DNA from: Paracoccus aestuarii
Lineage (GTDB): Bacteria; Pseudomonadota; Alphaproteobacteria; Rhodobacterales; Rhodobacteraceae
Assembly (NCBI RefSeq): GCF_028553885.1
Contig: NZ_CP067170.1
Coordinates: 1-64,000, forward strand
Length of the DNA: 64,000 nucleotides
Direction: 5' to 3'
Every line of letters begins with the position of its first letter. The first letter of the stretch is position 1. A model generated the notes under the pieces. The model was given only the letters and a program-made list of their open reading frames with translations, had not been told where the DNA came from and did no database searches. A program made the position numbers and the translations under genes. This document shows positions 56,149 through 64,000 of this stretch, one piece after another.

Positions 56149-56915
56149 GGGGTGGTCCTTTCCGCCTCGGGGGCCAGTTTCAGTTCGACGGCGAAGTCAT
56201 AGGCATCGCCACGATAGAGCGAGCGGGTGAATTCGGCCACCTGCCCCGATGCCAGATAGGACACCCGTTCGATCCGCAGCCCCGCGGCGCCGGTGGGCAC
56301 CTCCAGAAGGGCCGCGTCGGGGGCGGCCAGATTGGCGGCCGAGATGCGCTGAACCGCGCGGACCGGGCGACAGCCCCGCGCCTCCAGCACGGCATAGAGC
56401 GAATGGCGGATCGCGTCAGGGTCGGGCAGCAGCCGCGCGGGCAGGGATGCGCGCTCGATCGCCAAGGGCACCCCGTCCGAGATGCGCACCCGCGCCAGCC
56501 GGGCGACGCGGTCGCGCGCGCCCAGGCCCAGGGCCATCACCTCCTCCGGGGCGGGGGCGGCCAGGGTGCGGTCCAGCCAGCGACTCTCGACCCGGCGGCC
56601 GCGGCGGGCCATGTCCTCGGTGAAGGATGTCAGCAGCGACAGCGCCTGTTCCAGCCGTTCGACCCGCGGGGCGACGATGGTGCCCGATCCGCGCCGCTGG
56701 ACCAGCTGGCCCGATGCGACCAGCGCCTCGACCCCCTTGCGGATGGTGACGCGCGACAGGCCGGTCATCGCCGCCATGTCGCGTTCCGAGGGCAGGCTGT
56801 CGCCCGGCCGCAGCCGGCCCGCCGCGATCGCATCCGCGATGCGCCGATGCAGTTGCAGATAGAGCGGCCCCGCCGCCGCGTCCGAAAACGCATCCGGGGT
56901 GAACAGATCGCCCAT
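56145..56915 (-). CDS. GntR/HutC-family regulator of amino-sugar operon
   Basis: A 256-residue regulator: winged helix (PLYLQLHRRIADAIAAGRLRPGDSLPSERDMAAMTGLSRVTIRKGVEAL) and a C-terminal UTRA ligand domain (about 95-245; RLARVRISDGVPLAIERASLP, RVSYLASGQVAEFTRSLYRGD). HutC-type GntR proteins with UTRA domains (NagR, DasR) bind amino-sugar phosphates and repress nag genes. ATG 56915 overlaps the kinase stop. Likely binds the TGGTATT sites in the divergent region at 57786-57883. Confidence 0.88.
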   Translation of the reverse strand: MGDLFTPDAFSDAAAGPLYLQLHRRIADAIAAGRLRPGDSLPSERDMAAMTGLSRVTIRKGVEALVASGQLVQRRGSGTIVAPRVERLEQALSLLTSFTEDMARRGRRVESRWLDRTLAAPAPEEVMALGLGARDRVARLARVRISDGVPLAIERASLPARLLPDPDAIRHSLYAVLEARGCRPVRAVQRISAANLAAPDAALLEVPTGAAGLRIERVSYLASGQVAEFTRSLYRGDAYDFAVELKLAPEAERTTP

Positions 56916-57763
56916 CACCCCTCCCCTGCCGCCAAGGCCACCGCCATGGCCACTGCGCCCTCCAGCCCCGATCCGCGCGGCGGGTGCAGGGGCCACCGCC
57001 CCTCCAGCCGCCTTGCATAGGCGGGGCCCAGCCCGCCGGTCAGCACCACGGGCAGGCGCGCGCCCTGCTGCAGGATGGCGATGTCGGCATCCAGCCCCGC
57101 CACCGCCGCATCGAAGATCGCCCGCGCCGCCGGATCGTCGCCGTCCACGACGCGCGGGGCCAGGCGCGCGAAATCACCCGGGCGGGCGGTGTTGCCGAAG
57201 CCGATGATCCCCTCATGCCCGCCATGTTCATGAAGGATCGCGGCCAGCAGGGGGGTCATGGGCCGGAACCCGTCCGCAGCCCGCATCGCCGCCGCCAGCA
57301 GGGCGCGGCCCAGCACCGCGCCGCTGCCCTCGTCCCCCATCAGGAAGCCGCGCCCGCCCAGCTGGCGCAGCGCGCCCCCGCGCTGGACCGCATAGACCGA
57401 CCCGGTGCCGATCGCCGCCATGATCCCGTCCCCATCCCCGAGCGCGCCGCGCGCCGCGGTGATCCCGTCATTGACCACCCGGATCCGGGAAAAGGGCAGC
57501 AGCGCCGTCAGCCGCGCCACCGCGGGCCGGATCGTGCCGCCCGCCAGCCCCAGCACGGCGGTCAGCGCCGCCGGATCCGGCGCATCCGCGACCCGGGCGA
57601 GGGCAGCGCGGGTCGCGGCCATGATGTTGGCGGCGGCGCCGTCGACATCGGTGTTGATATTGGCGGGCCCGGCCTCGGCCAGGCCCAGGATGCGGCCCGC
57701 GGCATCGGCCAACGCCGCGCGGCATCCGGTTCCCCCGCCATCGATTCCCAAGACCAGCGCCAT
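56915..57763 (-). CDS. BadF/BadG-type N-acetylglucosamine kinase
   Basis: A 282-residue ASKHA kinase: MALVLGIDGGGTGCRAALAD is the phosphate-1 loop, VVNDGITAARGALGDGDGIMAAIGTGS the phosphate-2/catalytic Asp region and GGRGFLMGDEGSGAVLGRALL a GlcNAc-kinase hallmark. It phosphorylates GlcNAc or a related amino sugar after ABC uptake. First gene of the minus-strand operon. ATG 57763 is chosen at the conserved start; an upstream in-frame ATG at 57811 would cover the operator region. Confidence 0.88.
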   Translation of the reverse strand: MALVLGIDGGGTGCRAALADAAGRILGLAEAGPANINTDVDGAAANIMAATRAALARVADAPDPAALTAVLGLAGGTIRPAVARLTALLPFSRIRVVNDGITAARGALGDGDGIMAAIGTGSVYAVQRGGALRQLGGRGFLMGDEGSGAVLGRALLAAAMRAADGFRPMTPLLAAILHEHGGHEGIIGFGNTARPGDFARLAPRVVDGDDPAARAIFDAAVAGLDADIAILQQGARLPVVLTGGLGPAYARRLEGRWPLHPPRGSGLEGAVAMAVALAAGEG

Positions 57764-57785
57764 GCGTCCTCCCTTTGCCCATGAA

Positions 57786-57883
57786 AATACCAAAGCAATA
57801 CCATTTTGCAAGATGCCCGCGCATATCGCGCCTGATCGCCGCTAACGCACAAATCTGTTTACAAGTGGTATTGGTTTGGCATT
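57786..57883. promoter_or_regulatory. paired GntR-type operators in the divergent amino-sugar promoter
   Basis: TGGTATTGGTTTGGCATT (57866-57883, plus strand) and TGGTATTGCTTTGGTATT (57803-57786, minus strand) match at 16 of 18 positions and face outward toward the two divergent operons, 63 bp apart. Two copies, one per promoter, in front of a GntR-controlled locus fit operator sites for the adjacent regulator. Confidence 0.6.
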
Positions 57884-57907
57884 GTTGATGCCGAGGGGAA
57901 GAATCAC

Positions 57908-58790
57908 ATGACCACAGCCCGGACCGAAGCCCTGCATCCCGACGCGGCCGATCTGCATGCCGTCCCGGCCGAGGATGCGCTGGCGCGCCTGCTGGCGGGC
58001 CAGCGGGCGGCGCTGGCCTCGGTCGAGGCGGCGGTTCCGGCGCTGGCCCGCGTGGGACGGGCGGCCGTGGGGGTGCTGGGGCGGCGGGCGGCTCGGCTAT
58101 GCGGGGGCGGGCAGTTCGGGGCTGATGGCCTTGGCCGACTGCCTGGAGCTGCCGGGCACCTTCGGGATCGACCCGGCGCGGGTGCCGATGATGTTCGCGG
58201 GCGGGGCTGATGCGCTGCTGCGGATGGAGGGCGGGGTCGAGGATGACCCGGACCGCGCCCTGGCCGATCTGGACCGCGCGGGGCTGGGGCAGGGGGACAT
58301 GGTGCTGGTCCTGTCGGCATCGGGGATGACGCCCTATGCGCTGGCCGTGGCGCAGGGGGCGCGGGCGCGCGGGGTAGTGGTGGCGGGCATCGCCAATGTA
58401 CCGGGCGCGGCGCTGCTGGAAATGGCGGACCTGCCGGTCCTGTTGGACAGCGGGCCGGAGCTGGTGGCCGGATCGACCCGGATGGGGGCCGCGACCGCGC
58501 AGAAGGCGGCGCTGAACATGATCTCGGTCCTGGTGGGGATCGGGCTGGGCCATGTCCATCGCGGGCGGATGGTCAACCTGATCGCCGACAATGCCAAGCT
58601 GGTGGCACGCGCCACAGGCATCGTGGCCGAGATCGCGGGCGTGGGCCCCGATGCCGCGGCCCATGCGCTGGACCGGACTGGCGGGGCGGTCAAGCCCGCG
58701 ATCCTGGTCGCGCGCGGCATGACGCCCGACCAGGCCCGCGCCCGGCTGGACCGGGATGGCGGCCTGCTGGGTCCCGCGATCGACGGATGA
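57908..58790 (+). pseudogene. MurQ-like N-acetylmuramic acid-6-phosphate etherase, one frameshift
   Basis: A 293-residue SIS protein of the MurQ type: MTTARTEALHPDAADL at the start, then GGRLGYAGAGSSGLMALADCLELPGTFG, EGGVEDDPDRAL, LVLSASGMTPYALAVAQGA and GSTRMGAATAQKAALNMISVLVG, all family landmarks. MurQ cleaves the lactyl ether of MurNAc-6-P to give GlcNAc-6-P, which the divergent nag genes consume. The frame changes near 58077-58081; removing one G from CTGGGGC gives VGVLGGGRLGYAGAG. Sequencing error or real inactivation cannot be separated. GAGGGGAAG precedes ATG 57908. Confidence 0.8.
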
Positions 58791-58828
58791 ACACGGGCCC
58801 CGACCGGCCCGCAACAAGGGGAGAGAGG

Positions 58829-60103
58829 ATGATGACGAGAACGCTGAGGATGGCGCTGCTGGCCGGGACCGCGATGTCGGGGATGGCGATGTCCGGGATG
58901 GCGGCGGCGCAGGACGTGACGCTGACCATCGAAAGCTGGCGCAACGACGACCTGATGATCTGGCAGCAGCAGATCATCCCCGCCTTCGAGGCGGCCCATC
59001 CGGGCATCCGCGTGACCTTCGCCCCCACTGCGCCCGCGGAATACAACGCCGTGCTGAATTCCAAGCTGGATGCGGGATCGGCGGGCAACCTGATCACCTG
59101 CCGGCCCTTCGACGCCTCGCTGGAGCTGTTCAACAAGGGCCAGCTGGCGGACCTGACCGACCTGCCGGCGATGGAGAACTTTTCCGACGTGGCGCGGTCG
59201 GCCTGGCAGACCGATGACGGGGCCGCGACCTTCTGCGTGCCGATGGCCTCGGTGATCCACGGATTCATCTACAACCGCACCGCCTTCGAGGAGCTGGGGC
59301 TGGAGCCGCCGCGCACGACTGACGAATTCTACGCCCTGCTGGAGGCGATCAAAGAGGACGGCACCTATATCCCCATGGCGATGGGCACCGCCGACCAGTG
59401 GGAGGCCGCCACGATGGGCTATCAGAACATCGGCCCGACCTATTGGGGCGGCGAGGAGGGGCGGCGCGCCCTGATCGCGGGCGAGCAGTCGCTGACCGAC
59501 GAGGGCTGGGTCGAACCGCTGCGCCAGCTGGCGCGCTGGCGCGACTATCTGGGCGAGGGTTTCGAGGCGCAGACCTATCCCGACAGCCAGAACCTGTTCA
59601 CCCTGGGCCGGGCCGCGATCTATCCCGCCGGCAGCTGGGAGATCGGCGTCTTCGGGCCCCAGATCGAGGGCGCGTTCGAGATGGGCGCCTTTCCCCCGCC
59701 GGTCGCGGCCGAGGGCGACACCTGCTTCATCAGCGACCATACCGACATTGCCCTGGGCCTGAACGCGGCATCGCCCCATGCGGATGCGGCGCGGACCTTC
59801 CTGGACTGGGTCGGATCGCCGGAATTCGCCACGCTCTATGCCAATGCGCTGCCGGGGTTCTTTTCACTGAATTCGGCGCCGGTCGAGATGGAGGACCCGC
59901 TGGCCCAGGAATTCGTGAGCTGGCGCGAGACCTGCGAGCCCACGATCCGGTCCACCTATCAGATCCTGTCGCGCGGCACGCCGAACCTGGAGAACGAGAC
60001 CTGGACGGCCAGCGCCAATGTCATCACCGGGGCCGAAACCCCGGAGGACGCCGCCGCCCGCCTGCAGCAGGGGCTGGACAGCTGGTATCAGCCCCAGGAG
60101 TGA
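58829..60103 (+). CDS. CUT1-type ABC transporter sugar-binding protein
   Basis: A 424-residue periplasmic binding protein (SBP_bac_1 family). The signal peptide MMTRTLRMALLAGTAMSG...AAAQ is followed by VTLTIESWRNDDLMIWQQQIIPAFEAAHPGI, the typical opening of oligosaccharide-binding proteins; CFISDHTDIALGLNAASPHADAARTFLDWV is a late landmark. ATG 58829 follows GGGGAGAG. First transporter gene after the MurQ-like gene; the ligand is probably an amino-sugar or muropeptide-derived saccharide, inferred from neighbours. Confidence 0.9.
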   Translation: MMTRTLRMALLAGTAMSGMAMSGMAAAQDVTLTIESWRNDDLMIWQQQIIPAFEAAHPGIRVTFAPTAPAEYNAVLNSKLDAGSAGNLITCRPFDASLELFNKGQLADLTDLPAMENFSDVARSAWQTDDGAATFCVPMASVIHGFIYNRTAFEELGLEPPRTTDEFYALLEAIKEDGTYIPMAMGTADQWEAATMGYQNIGPTYWGGEEGRRALIAGEQSLTDEGWVEPLRQLARWRDYLGEGFEAQTYPDSQNLFTLGRAAIYPAGSWEIGVFGPQIEGAFEMGAFPPPVAAEGDTCFISDHTDIALGLNAASPHADAARTFLDWVGSPEFATLYANALPGFFSLNSAPVEMEDPLAQEFVSWRETCEPTIRSTYQILSRGTPNLENETWTASANVITGAETPEDAAARLQQGLDSWYQPQE

Positions 60104-60132
60104 CGGCCGCGCCCTGACGGGCCCGGCGGAGG

Positions 60133-60151
60133 CCGGGGGCGCCGCCCCCGG
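60133..60151 (+). terminator. intercistronic GC hairpin after binding-protein gene
   Basis: CCGGGGGC (60133-60140) pairs with GCCCCCGG (60144-60151), 30 bp after the binding-protein stop and 75 bp before the permease start. No U-run; probably an mRNA stability or partial termination element, like the one at 10852. Confidence 0.5.
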
Positions 60152-60225
60152 ACCCCCCCCTTGGACCCCCCGGCGGCGCCGCACGGATGGGCAGGGCGGC
60201 CCTGCAACCCGGAAAGGATCGAGAG

Positions 60226-61143
60226 ATGGCAGAGCGCAAGCCCTTCCGCTGGCATGTCCTGGTGTTTTTGGCACCCGCCGTGCTGGTCTATACCGCGATC
60301 ATGATCGTGCCGCTGATCGGCACGCTGAACCTGTCGCTCTATGGCCGGGCGGGGGGCGAGCGGGTCTGGGTGGGGCTGCAGAATTTCGCCACGCTGTTCG
60401 GCGATCCGCGCTGGTCGGGGGCATTCTGGAACGCGCTTGGCAACAATGCCTGGTTCTTTCTGGTCCATATGCTGTTGCAGAACCCGGTGGGGATCCTGCT
60501 GGCGGCGCTGCTGTCTTCGCCGCGGCTGCGGATGGCGGCCTTCTATCGCACGGCGATCTTCATCCCCACGATCCTCAGCTTCGTGATCGTGGGCTTCGTC
60601 TGGAAGCTGATCCTGTCGCCCATCTGGGGTATCGCGCCGTCGATGCTGGACGCGGTCGGGCTGCGGAGCCTGTTTGCGCCTTGGCTGGGGCGCGAGGAAT
60701 ACGCGCTGACCACGCTGGCGCTGATCTCGGTCTGGCAGTTCGTGGGCATCCCGATGATGCTGATCTATGCGGCGCTGCTGTCGATCCCCGACGAGGTCAT
60801 CGAGGCGGCCGAGATCGACGGCATCACCGGCTGGTCGCAGTTCTGGACGATCAAGCTGCCCCTGATCCTGCCCGCGATTGGGATCATTAGCATCCTGACC
60901 TTCGTGGGCAATTTCAATGCCTTCGACCTGATCTATGTCAGCCAGGGGGCGCTGGCGGGGCCCAATTTCGCGACCGACATCCTGGGGACGTTCCTCTATC
61001 GCACCTTCTTCGGGTTCCAGCTGCAGCTGGGCGATCCGCATATGGGGGCGACCATCGCCACGGCCATGTTCGGCATCATCCTGCTGGGGGTCTGCATCTA
61101 TCTGTTCGCCATCCAGACGCGGCTGCGCCGCTATCAGTTCTGA
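60226..61143 (+). CDS. CUT1 ABC transporter permease (MalF type)
   Basis: A 305-residue permease with six hydrophobic segments. The MalF/UgpA-type EAA loop reads EVIEAAEIDGITGWSQFWTIKLPLILPAI (about 190-220), which contacts the ATPase. ATG 60226 follows GGAAAGGA by a suitable distance. Pairs with the next permease. Confidence 0.9.
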   Translation: MAERKPFRWHVLVFLAPAVLVYTAIMIVPLIGTLNLSLYGRAGGERVWVGLQNFATLFGDPRWSGAFWNALGNNAWFFLVHMLLQNPVGILLAALLSSPRLRMAAFYRTAIFIPTILSFVIVGFVWKLILSPIWGIAPSMLDAVGLRSLFAPWLGREEYALTTLALISVWQFVGIPMMLIYAALLSIPDEVIEAAEIDGITGWSQFWTIKLPLILPAIGIISILTFVGNFNAFDLIYVSQGALAGPNFATDILGTFLYRTFFGFQLQLGDPHMGATIATAMFGIILLGVCIYLFAIQTRLRRYQF

Positions 61144-61152
61144 GAGGCCCGG

Positions 61153-61992
61153 ATGAGCGCCGCCCGCCATTCCACCGCGCGCAGCATCGCCGCCCATGCG
61201 ATCCTGGCCACCTATACGCTGATCGCGCTGTTCCCGGTCTTTGTCATCGTCGTCAACAGCATGAAGTCGCGCCGGGCGATCTTTTCGGACCCGCTGGCCC
61301 TGCCCACGCGCGAGACGTTCGACCTGGTCGGATACCGTACCGTCCTGGCGCAGGGGGATTTCCTGCTCTACTTCCAGAACTCGATGATCGTGACGGTGGT
61401 CAGCCTGGTCTTCGTGCTGCTGTTTGGGGCTATGGCGGCCTTTGCGCTGTCGGAATACCGGTTCCGCGGCAACCTGCTGATGGGGCTTTACCTGGCCTTG
61501 GGGATCATGATCCCGATCCGGCTCGGGACGGTGGCGATCCTGCAGATGATGGTGGCATCGGGGCTGGTCAACACGCTGACCGCGCTGATCCTGGTCTATA
61601 CCGCGCAGGGCCTGCCGCTTGCGGTGTTCATCCTGTCGGAATTCATGCGCGGCGTGTCGGACGACCTGAAGAATGCCGGGCGGATCGACGGGCTGTCAGA
61701 ATACACGATCTTCTTTCGGTTGGTCCTGCCGCTGGTGCGGCCCGCCATGGCCACGGTCGCGGTCTTTACCATGATCCCGATCTGGAACGACCTGTGGTTC
61801 CCGCTGATCCTGGCCCCGTCCGAGGCGACCAAGACCATCACCTTGGGCAGCCAGGTCTTCATCGGCCAGTTCGTCACCAACTGGAACGCCGTCCTGGCCG
61901 CGCTGGCCATGGCGATCGTGCCGGTGCTGGTCCTCTATCTCATCTTCTCGCGGCAGCTGATCCGCGGGATCACCGCAGGGGCCGTCAAATGA
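61153..61992 (+). CDS. CUT1 ABC transporter permease (MalG type)
   Basis: A 279-residue permease with six hydrophobic segments. The EAA loop is DDLKNAGRIDGLSEYTIFFRLVLPLVRPAM (about 172-201), and FPVFVIVVNSMKSRRAIFSDPLALP near the N-terminus is typical of MalG-type subunits. It starts 9 bp after the first permease and its stop overlaps the oxidoreductase start. Confidence 0.9.
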   Translation: MSAARHSTARSIAAHAILATYTLIALFPVFVIVVNSMKSRRAIFSDPLALPTRETFDLVGYRTVLAQGDFLLYFQNSMIVTVVSLVFVLLFGAMAAFALSEYRFRGNLLMGLYLALGIMIPIRLGTVAILQMMVASGLVNTLTALILVYTAQGLPLAVFILSEFMRGVSDDLKNAGRIDGLSEYTIFFRLVLPLVRPAMATVAVFTMIPIWNDLWFPLILAPSEATKTITLGSQVFIGQFVTNWNAVLAALAMAIVPVLVLYLIFSRQLIRGITAGAVK

Positions 61993-63023
61993 TCCGCGTT
62001 CTTGTCGCAGGCCTGGGCAACATGGGCGTCAGCCATGCCCTGGCCTATCACGCCGATCCCGCATTCCGGATCGTGGGGCTGGTCAATCGCAGCCGACCGG
62101 ACCTGCCCGAGGCGCTGCGGGGCTATCCGCTGTCGCAGGAGTTTGCCGAGGCGCTGGACCGGCTGCGCCCGGACCTGGTGTCGATCGCCACCTATTCCGA
62201 CAGCCATGCCGAATTCGCGGTGGCGGCGATGCGGGCCGGCGCCCATGTCTTCGTCGAAAAGCCCCTGGCCACCACGCTGGAGGATGCCCGCCGCGTCGTC
62301 GCCTGCGCTCGGCAGACGGGGCGCAAGCTGGTCGTGGGCTATATCCTGCGCCACCATCCCAGCTGGCAGCGCCTGATCGCCGAGGCGCGCGCCATGGGCG
62401 GGCCCTATGTGTTCCGCCTGAACCTGAACCAGCAGTCCAGCGGCCCCACCTGGGCGGTCCACAAGGCGCTGATGCAGACCACGCCGCCCATCGTCGATTG
62501 CGGCGTCCATTACGTCGACGTCATGTGCCAGATCACCGATGCCGCCCCGGTCGAGGTGCGCGGCATGGGCCTGCGCCTGTCCCAGGAGATCGCCCCCGAC
62601 ATGTATAATTACGGCCATTTCCAGGTGCTGTTCGATGACGGATCGCTTGGCTGGTACGAGGCGGGATGGGGGCCAATGATGTCGGACACGGCCTTCTTCG
62701 TGAAGGATGTCGTCACCCCCCAAGGCGCGGTGTCGATCCGCATGGCCGAGGATGCGCGCTCGGACGATATCGACACGCATACGCGGACATCGACCCTGCG
62801 CCTGCACCGGGTCGGCGCGGGCGCGCGCGACATCAGCATGGCGGGCGAGCCGGGGCACCAGCAGCTCTGCGATGCGCAGGCGGGTTTCGTGTCGCGCGCC
62901 ATCGCGGACGATCTGGACCTGGACCGGCACATGACGGATGCGCTGCGGTCGCTGGCGGTGTGTCTGGCCGCCGATGACAGCGTGCGTCGCGGCATCCCGA
63001 TCCGATTGCAGGGGGAGGCATAG
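61989..63023 (+). CDS. Gfo/Idh/MocA-family oxidoreductase
   Basis: A 344-residue NAD(P)-dependent sugar oxidoreductase: Rossmann loop [53 protein letters not shown] with the catalytic Lys (EKP motif, about residue 95), and [11 protein letters not shown] as the substrate His region. Members oxidise or epimerise sugars and inositols, or open anhydro sugars through a keto intermediate. In this operon an anhydro or modified amino sugar is a reasonable substrate (inference). Translationally coupled to the permease (ATGA). Confidence 0.87.
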   Translation: MIRVLVAGLGNMGVSHALAYHADPAFRIVGLVNRSRPDLPEALRGYPLSQEFAEALDRLRPDLVSIATYSDSHAEFAVAAMRAGAHVFVEKPLATTLEDARRVVACARQTGRKLVVGYILRHHPSWQRLIAEARAMGGPYVFRLNLNQQSSGPTWAVHKALMQTTPPIVDCGVHYVDVMCQITDAAPVEVRGMGLRLSQEIAPDMYNYGHFQVLFDDGSLGWYEAGWGPMMSDTAFFVKDVVTPQGAVSIRMAEDARSDDIDTHTRTSTLRLHRVGAGARDISMAGEPGHQQLCDAQAGFVSRAIADDLDLDRHMTDALRSLAVCLAADDSVRRGIPIRLQGEA

Positions 63024-63025
63024 CC

Positions 63026-64000
63026 ATGGGTGCGCTGACGCTCAGCGGGGTCACCAAGTCCTTCGGGCGGACCGATGTCATCAAGGGCGTCGATCTGGAG
63101 GTCGCGGATGGCGAATTCTGCGTCTTCGTCGGCCCGTCGGGCTGCGGGAAATCGACCCTGCTGCGGATGATCGCGGGGCTGGAGGATGTGACCGCGGGCG
63201 ATGTCGCCATCGACGGGCGGCGGGTCAACGACCTGGCGCCCGCGCGGCGGCGGATCGCGATGGTGTTCCAGTCCTACGCGCTCTATCCGCATCTGACGGT
63301 GCGCGACAACATGGGCCTGGCCCTGCGCCAGGCGGGCGAGCCGCGCGACCGCATCCGCCAGGCGGTGGACAAGGCGGCGGGGATGCTGGCGCTCGGGCCG
63401 CTGCTGGACCGGCGCCCGGCCGAGCTGTCGGGCGGCCAGCGCCAGCGGGTGGCCATCGGGCGCGCCATCGTGCGCACCCCGCGGCTGTTCCTGTTCGACG
63501 AACCGCTGTCGAACCTGGACGCGGCCCTGCGCGTCGCCACCCGGATCGAGATCGCGCGCCTGCATCGCGACCTGGGCGCGACGATGATCTATGTCACCCA
63601 TGACCAGGTCGAGGCGATGACCCTGGCCGACAAGATCGTCGTGCTGCGCGGCGGGCGGGTGGAACAGGTGGGTGCGCCCATGGATCTCTACAACGATCCC
63701 GACAACACCTTCGTGGCCGGGTTCATCGGCAGCCCGCAGATGAATTTCCTGGCCGCCGGTCCCTTGGGGCTGCGCAGCGCGCAGGTGGGCATCCGGCCCG
63801 AACATCTGACGATATCCGCGGATGCGGGCCCCATCACGGGCCGCATCAGCCATGTCGAGAAGCTGGGCGGTGAAACGCTGGTCTATGTCGCGACCCCCGA
63901 TCACGGCTTGCTGACGGTGCGGCGGTTCGGCGAACACGACCATCAGGTGGACGCCCCGGTGCGGCTGACCCCCGATGCCGACCGGGCCTTCCATTTCGAC
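63026..64000 (+). CDS. CUT1 ABC transporter ATPase (UgpC/MsmK type), 3' end outside window
   Basis: The first 325 codons of a sugar ABC ATPase: Walker [10 protein letters not shown] (about 36-44), Q-loop [14 protein letters not shown], signature [14 protein letters not shown], Walker [13 protein letters not shown], switch His in [14 protein letters not shown]. The regulatory C-terminal domain ([26 protein letters not shown]) begins near 255. It starts 2 bp after the oxidoreductase stop and energises the permeases upstream. The frame is still open at the right edge. Confidence 0.92.
   Translation, partial: MGALTLSGVTKSFGRTDVIKGVDLEVADGEFCVFVGPSGCGKSTLLRMIAGLEDVTAGDVAIDGRRVNDLAPARRRIAMVFQSYALYPHLTVRDNMGLALRQAGEPRDRIRQAVDKAAGMLALGPLLDRRPAELSGGQRQRVAIGRAIVRTPRLFLFDEPLSNLDAALRVATRIEIARLHRDLGATMIYVTHDQVEAMTLADKIVVLRGGRVEQVGAPMDLYNDPDNTFVAGFIGSPQMNFLAAGPLGLRSAQVGIRPEHLTISADAGPITGRISHVEKLGGETLVYVATPDHGLLTVRRFGEHDHQVDAPVRLTPDADRAFHFD

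Overview
The window is a GC-rich chromosomal segment (about two thirds G+C, strong G/C third-position bias) from an alphaproteobacterium. Gene content and order suggest Rhodobacterales and most likely Paracoccus or a close relative: an EcfG-type general stress regulon, many sugar and polyol ABC transporters, dimethylglycine and betaine genes, and type I-E CRISPR-Cas. The genus is an inference from protein resemblance and was not tested.

Layout. 1-8.6 kb is a stress-response block: cytochrome P450, a YciE/YciF ferritin-like protein with manganese catalase, a DUF2243 membrane protein, a Gsp39-like short-chain dehydrogenase, three tiny hydrophilic or membrane proteins, a VapBC-type toxin-antitoxin pair, and a periplasmic PQQ dehydrogenase with its own small membrane protein. 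Most transcription units here carry GGAAC-N16-GGTT promoters, the signature of EcfG sigma factors. 8.9-16.5 kb is a pentitol (ribitol-like) catabolic operon: AraC regulator, ribose-type ABC transporter, FGGY pentulose kinase and two polyol/ketose dehydrogenases. 16.7-19.9 kb is a compact four-gene minus-strand operon (candidate precursor, APH-like kinase, HopA1-like protein, LanC-like protein) that resembles the dehydratase pair of class V lanthipeptides and thioamitides. An IS481-family element at 20.1-21.15 kb, bounded by CCTAGG duplications, is followed by AT-richer sequence with GTTACG repeats.

22.7-34.8 kb is a complete type I-E CRISPR-Cas locus: cas3, cas8e, cse2, cas7e, cas5e, cas6e, cas1, cas2, a short leader with an IHF-like site, and an array of 59 repeats and 58 spacers with an unbroken 61-bp period. 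Between cas3 and cas8e lies a pair of degenerate CRISPR repeats, also 61 bp apart, followed by a strong Shine-Dalgarno, a five-codon rare-codon mini-ORF and stacked hairpins. This looks like a mini-CRISPR regulatory or toxin-antitoxin RNA locus. A P4-type tyrosine integrase and an integrase fragment lie at the right edge, so the CRISPR region is probably on a genomic island.

36.7-52.2 kb returns to chromosomal genes: a BON-domain stress protein (EcfG-like promoter), a PHB-depolymerase-like esterase, a hybrid sensor kinase, a GlxA/GbdR-type regulator divergent from a dimethylglycine dehydrogenase-like enzyme, a tight minus-strand operon of RHH protein, CHAD protein, ParA ATPase, CYTH phosphatase and Nudix hydrolase (a plausible polyphosphate unit), a BCCT transporter and a semialdehyde dehydrogenase. 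52.3-64 kb holds a monovalent cation:proton antiporter broken by frameshifts in G runs, then an amino-sugar catabolic locus. In it nagA, a SIS-domain deaminase or isomerase, a GntR regulator and a GlcNAc-type kinase diverge from a MurQ-like etherase (one frameshift), a CUT1 ABC transporter, a Gfo/Idh/MocA oxidoreductase and an ABC ATPase that runs off the window end. No rRNA or tRNA gene was recognised.
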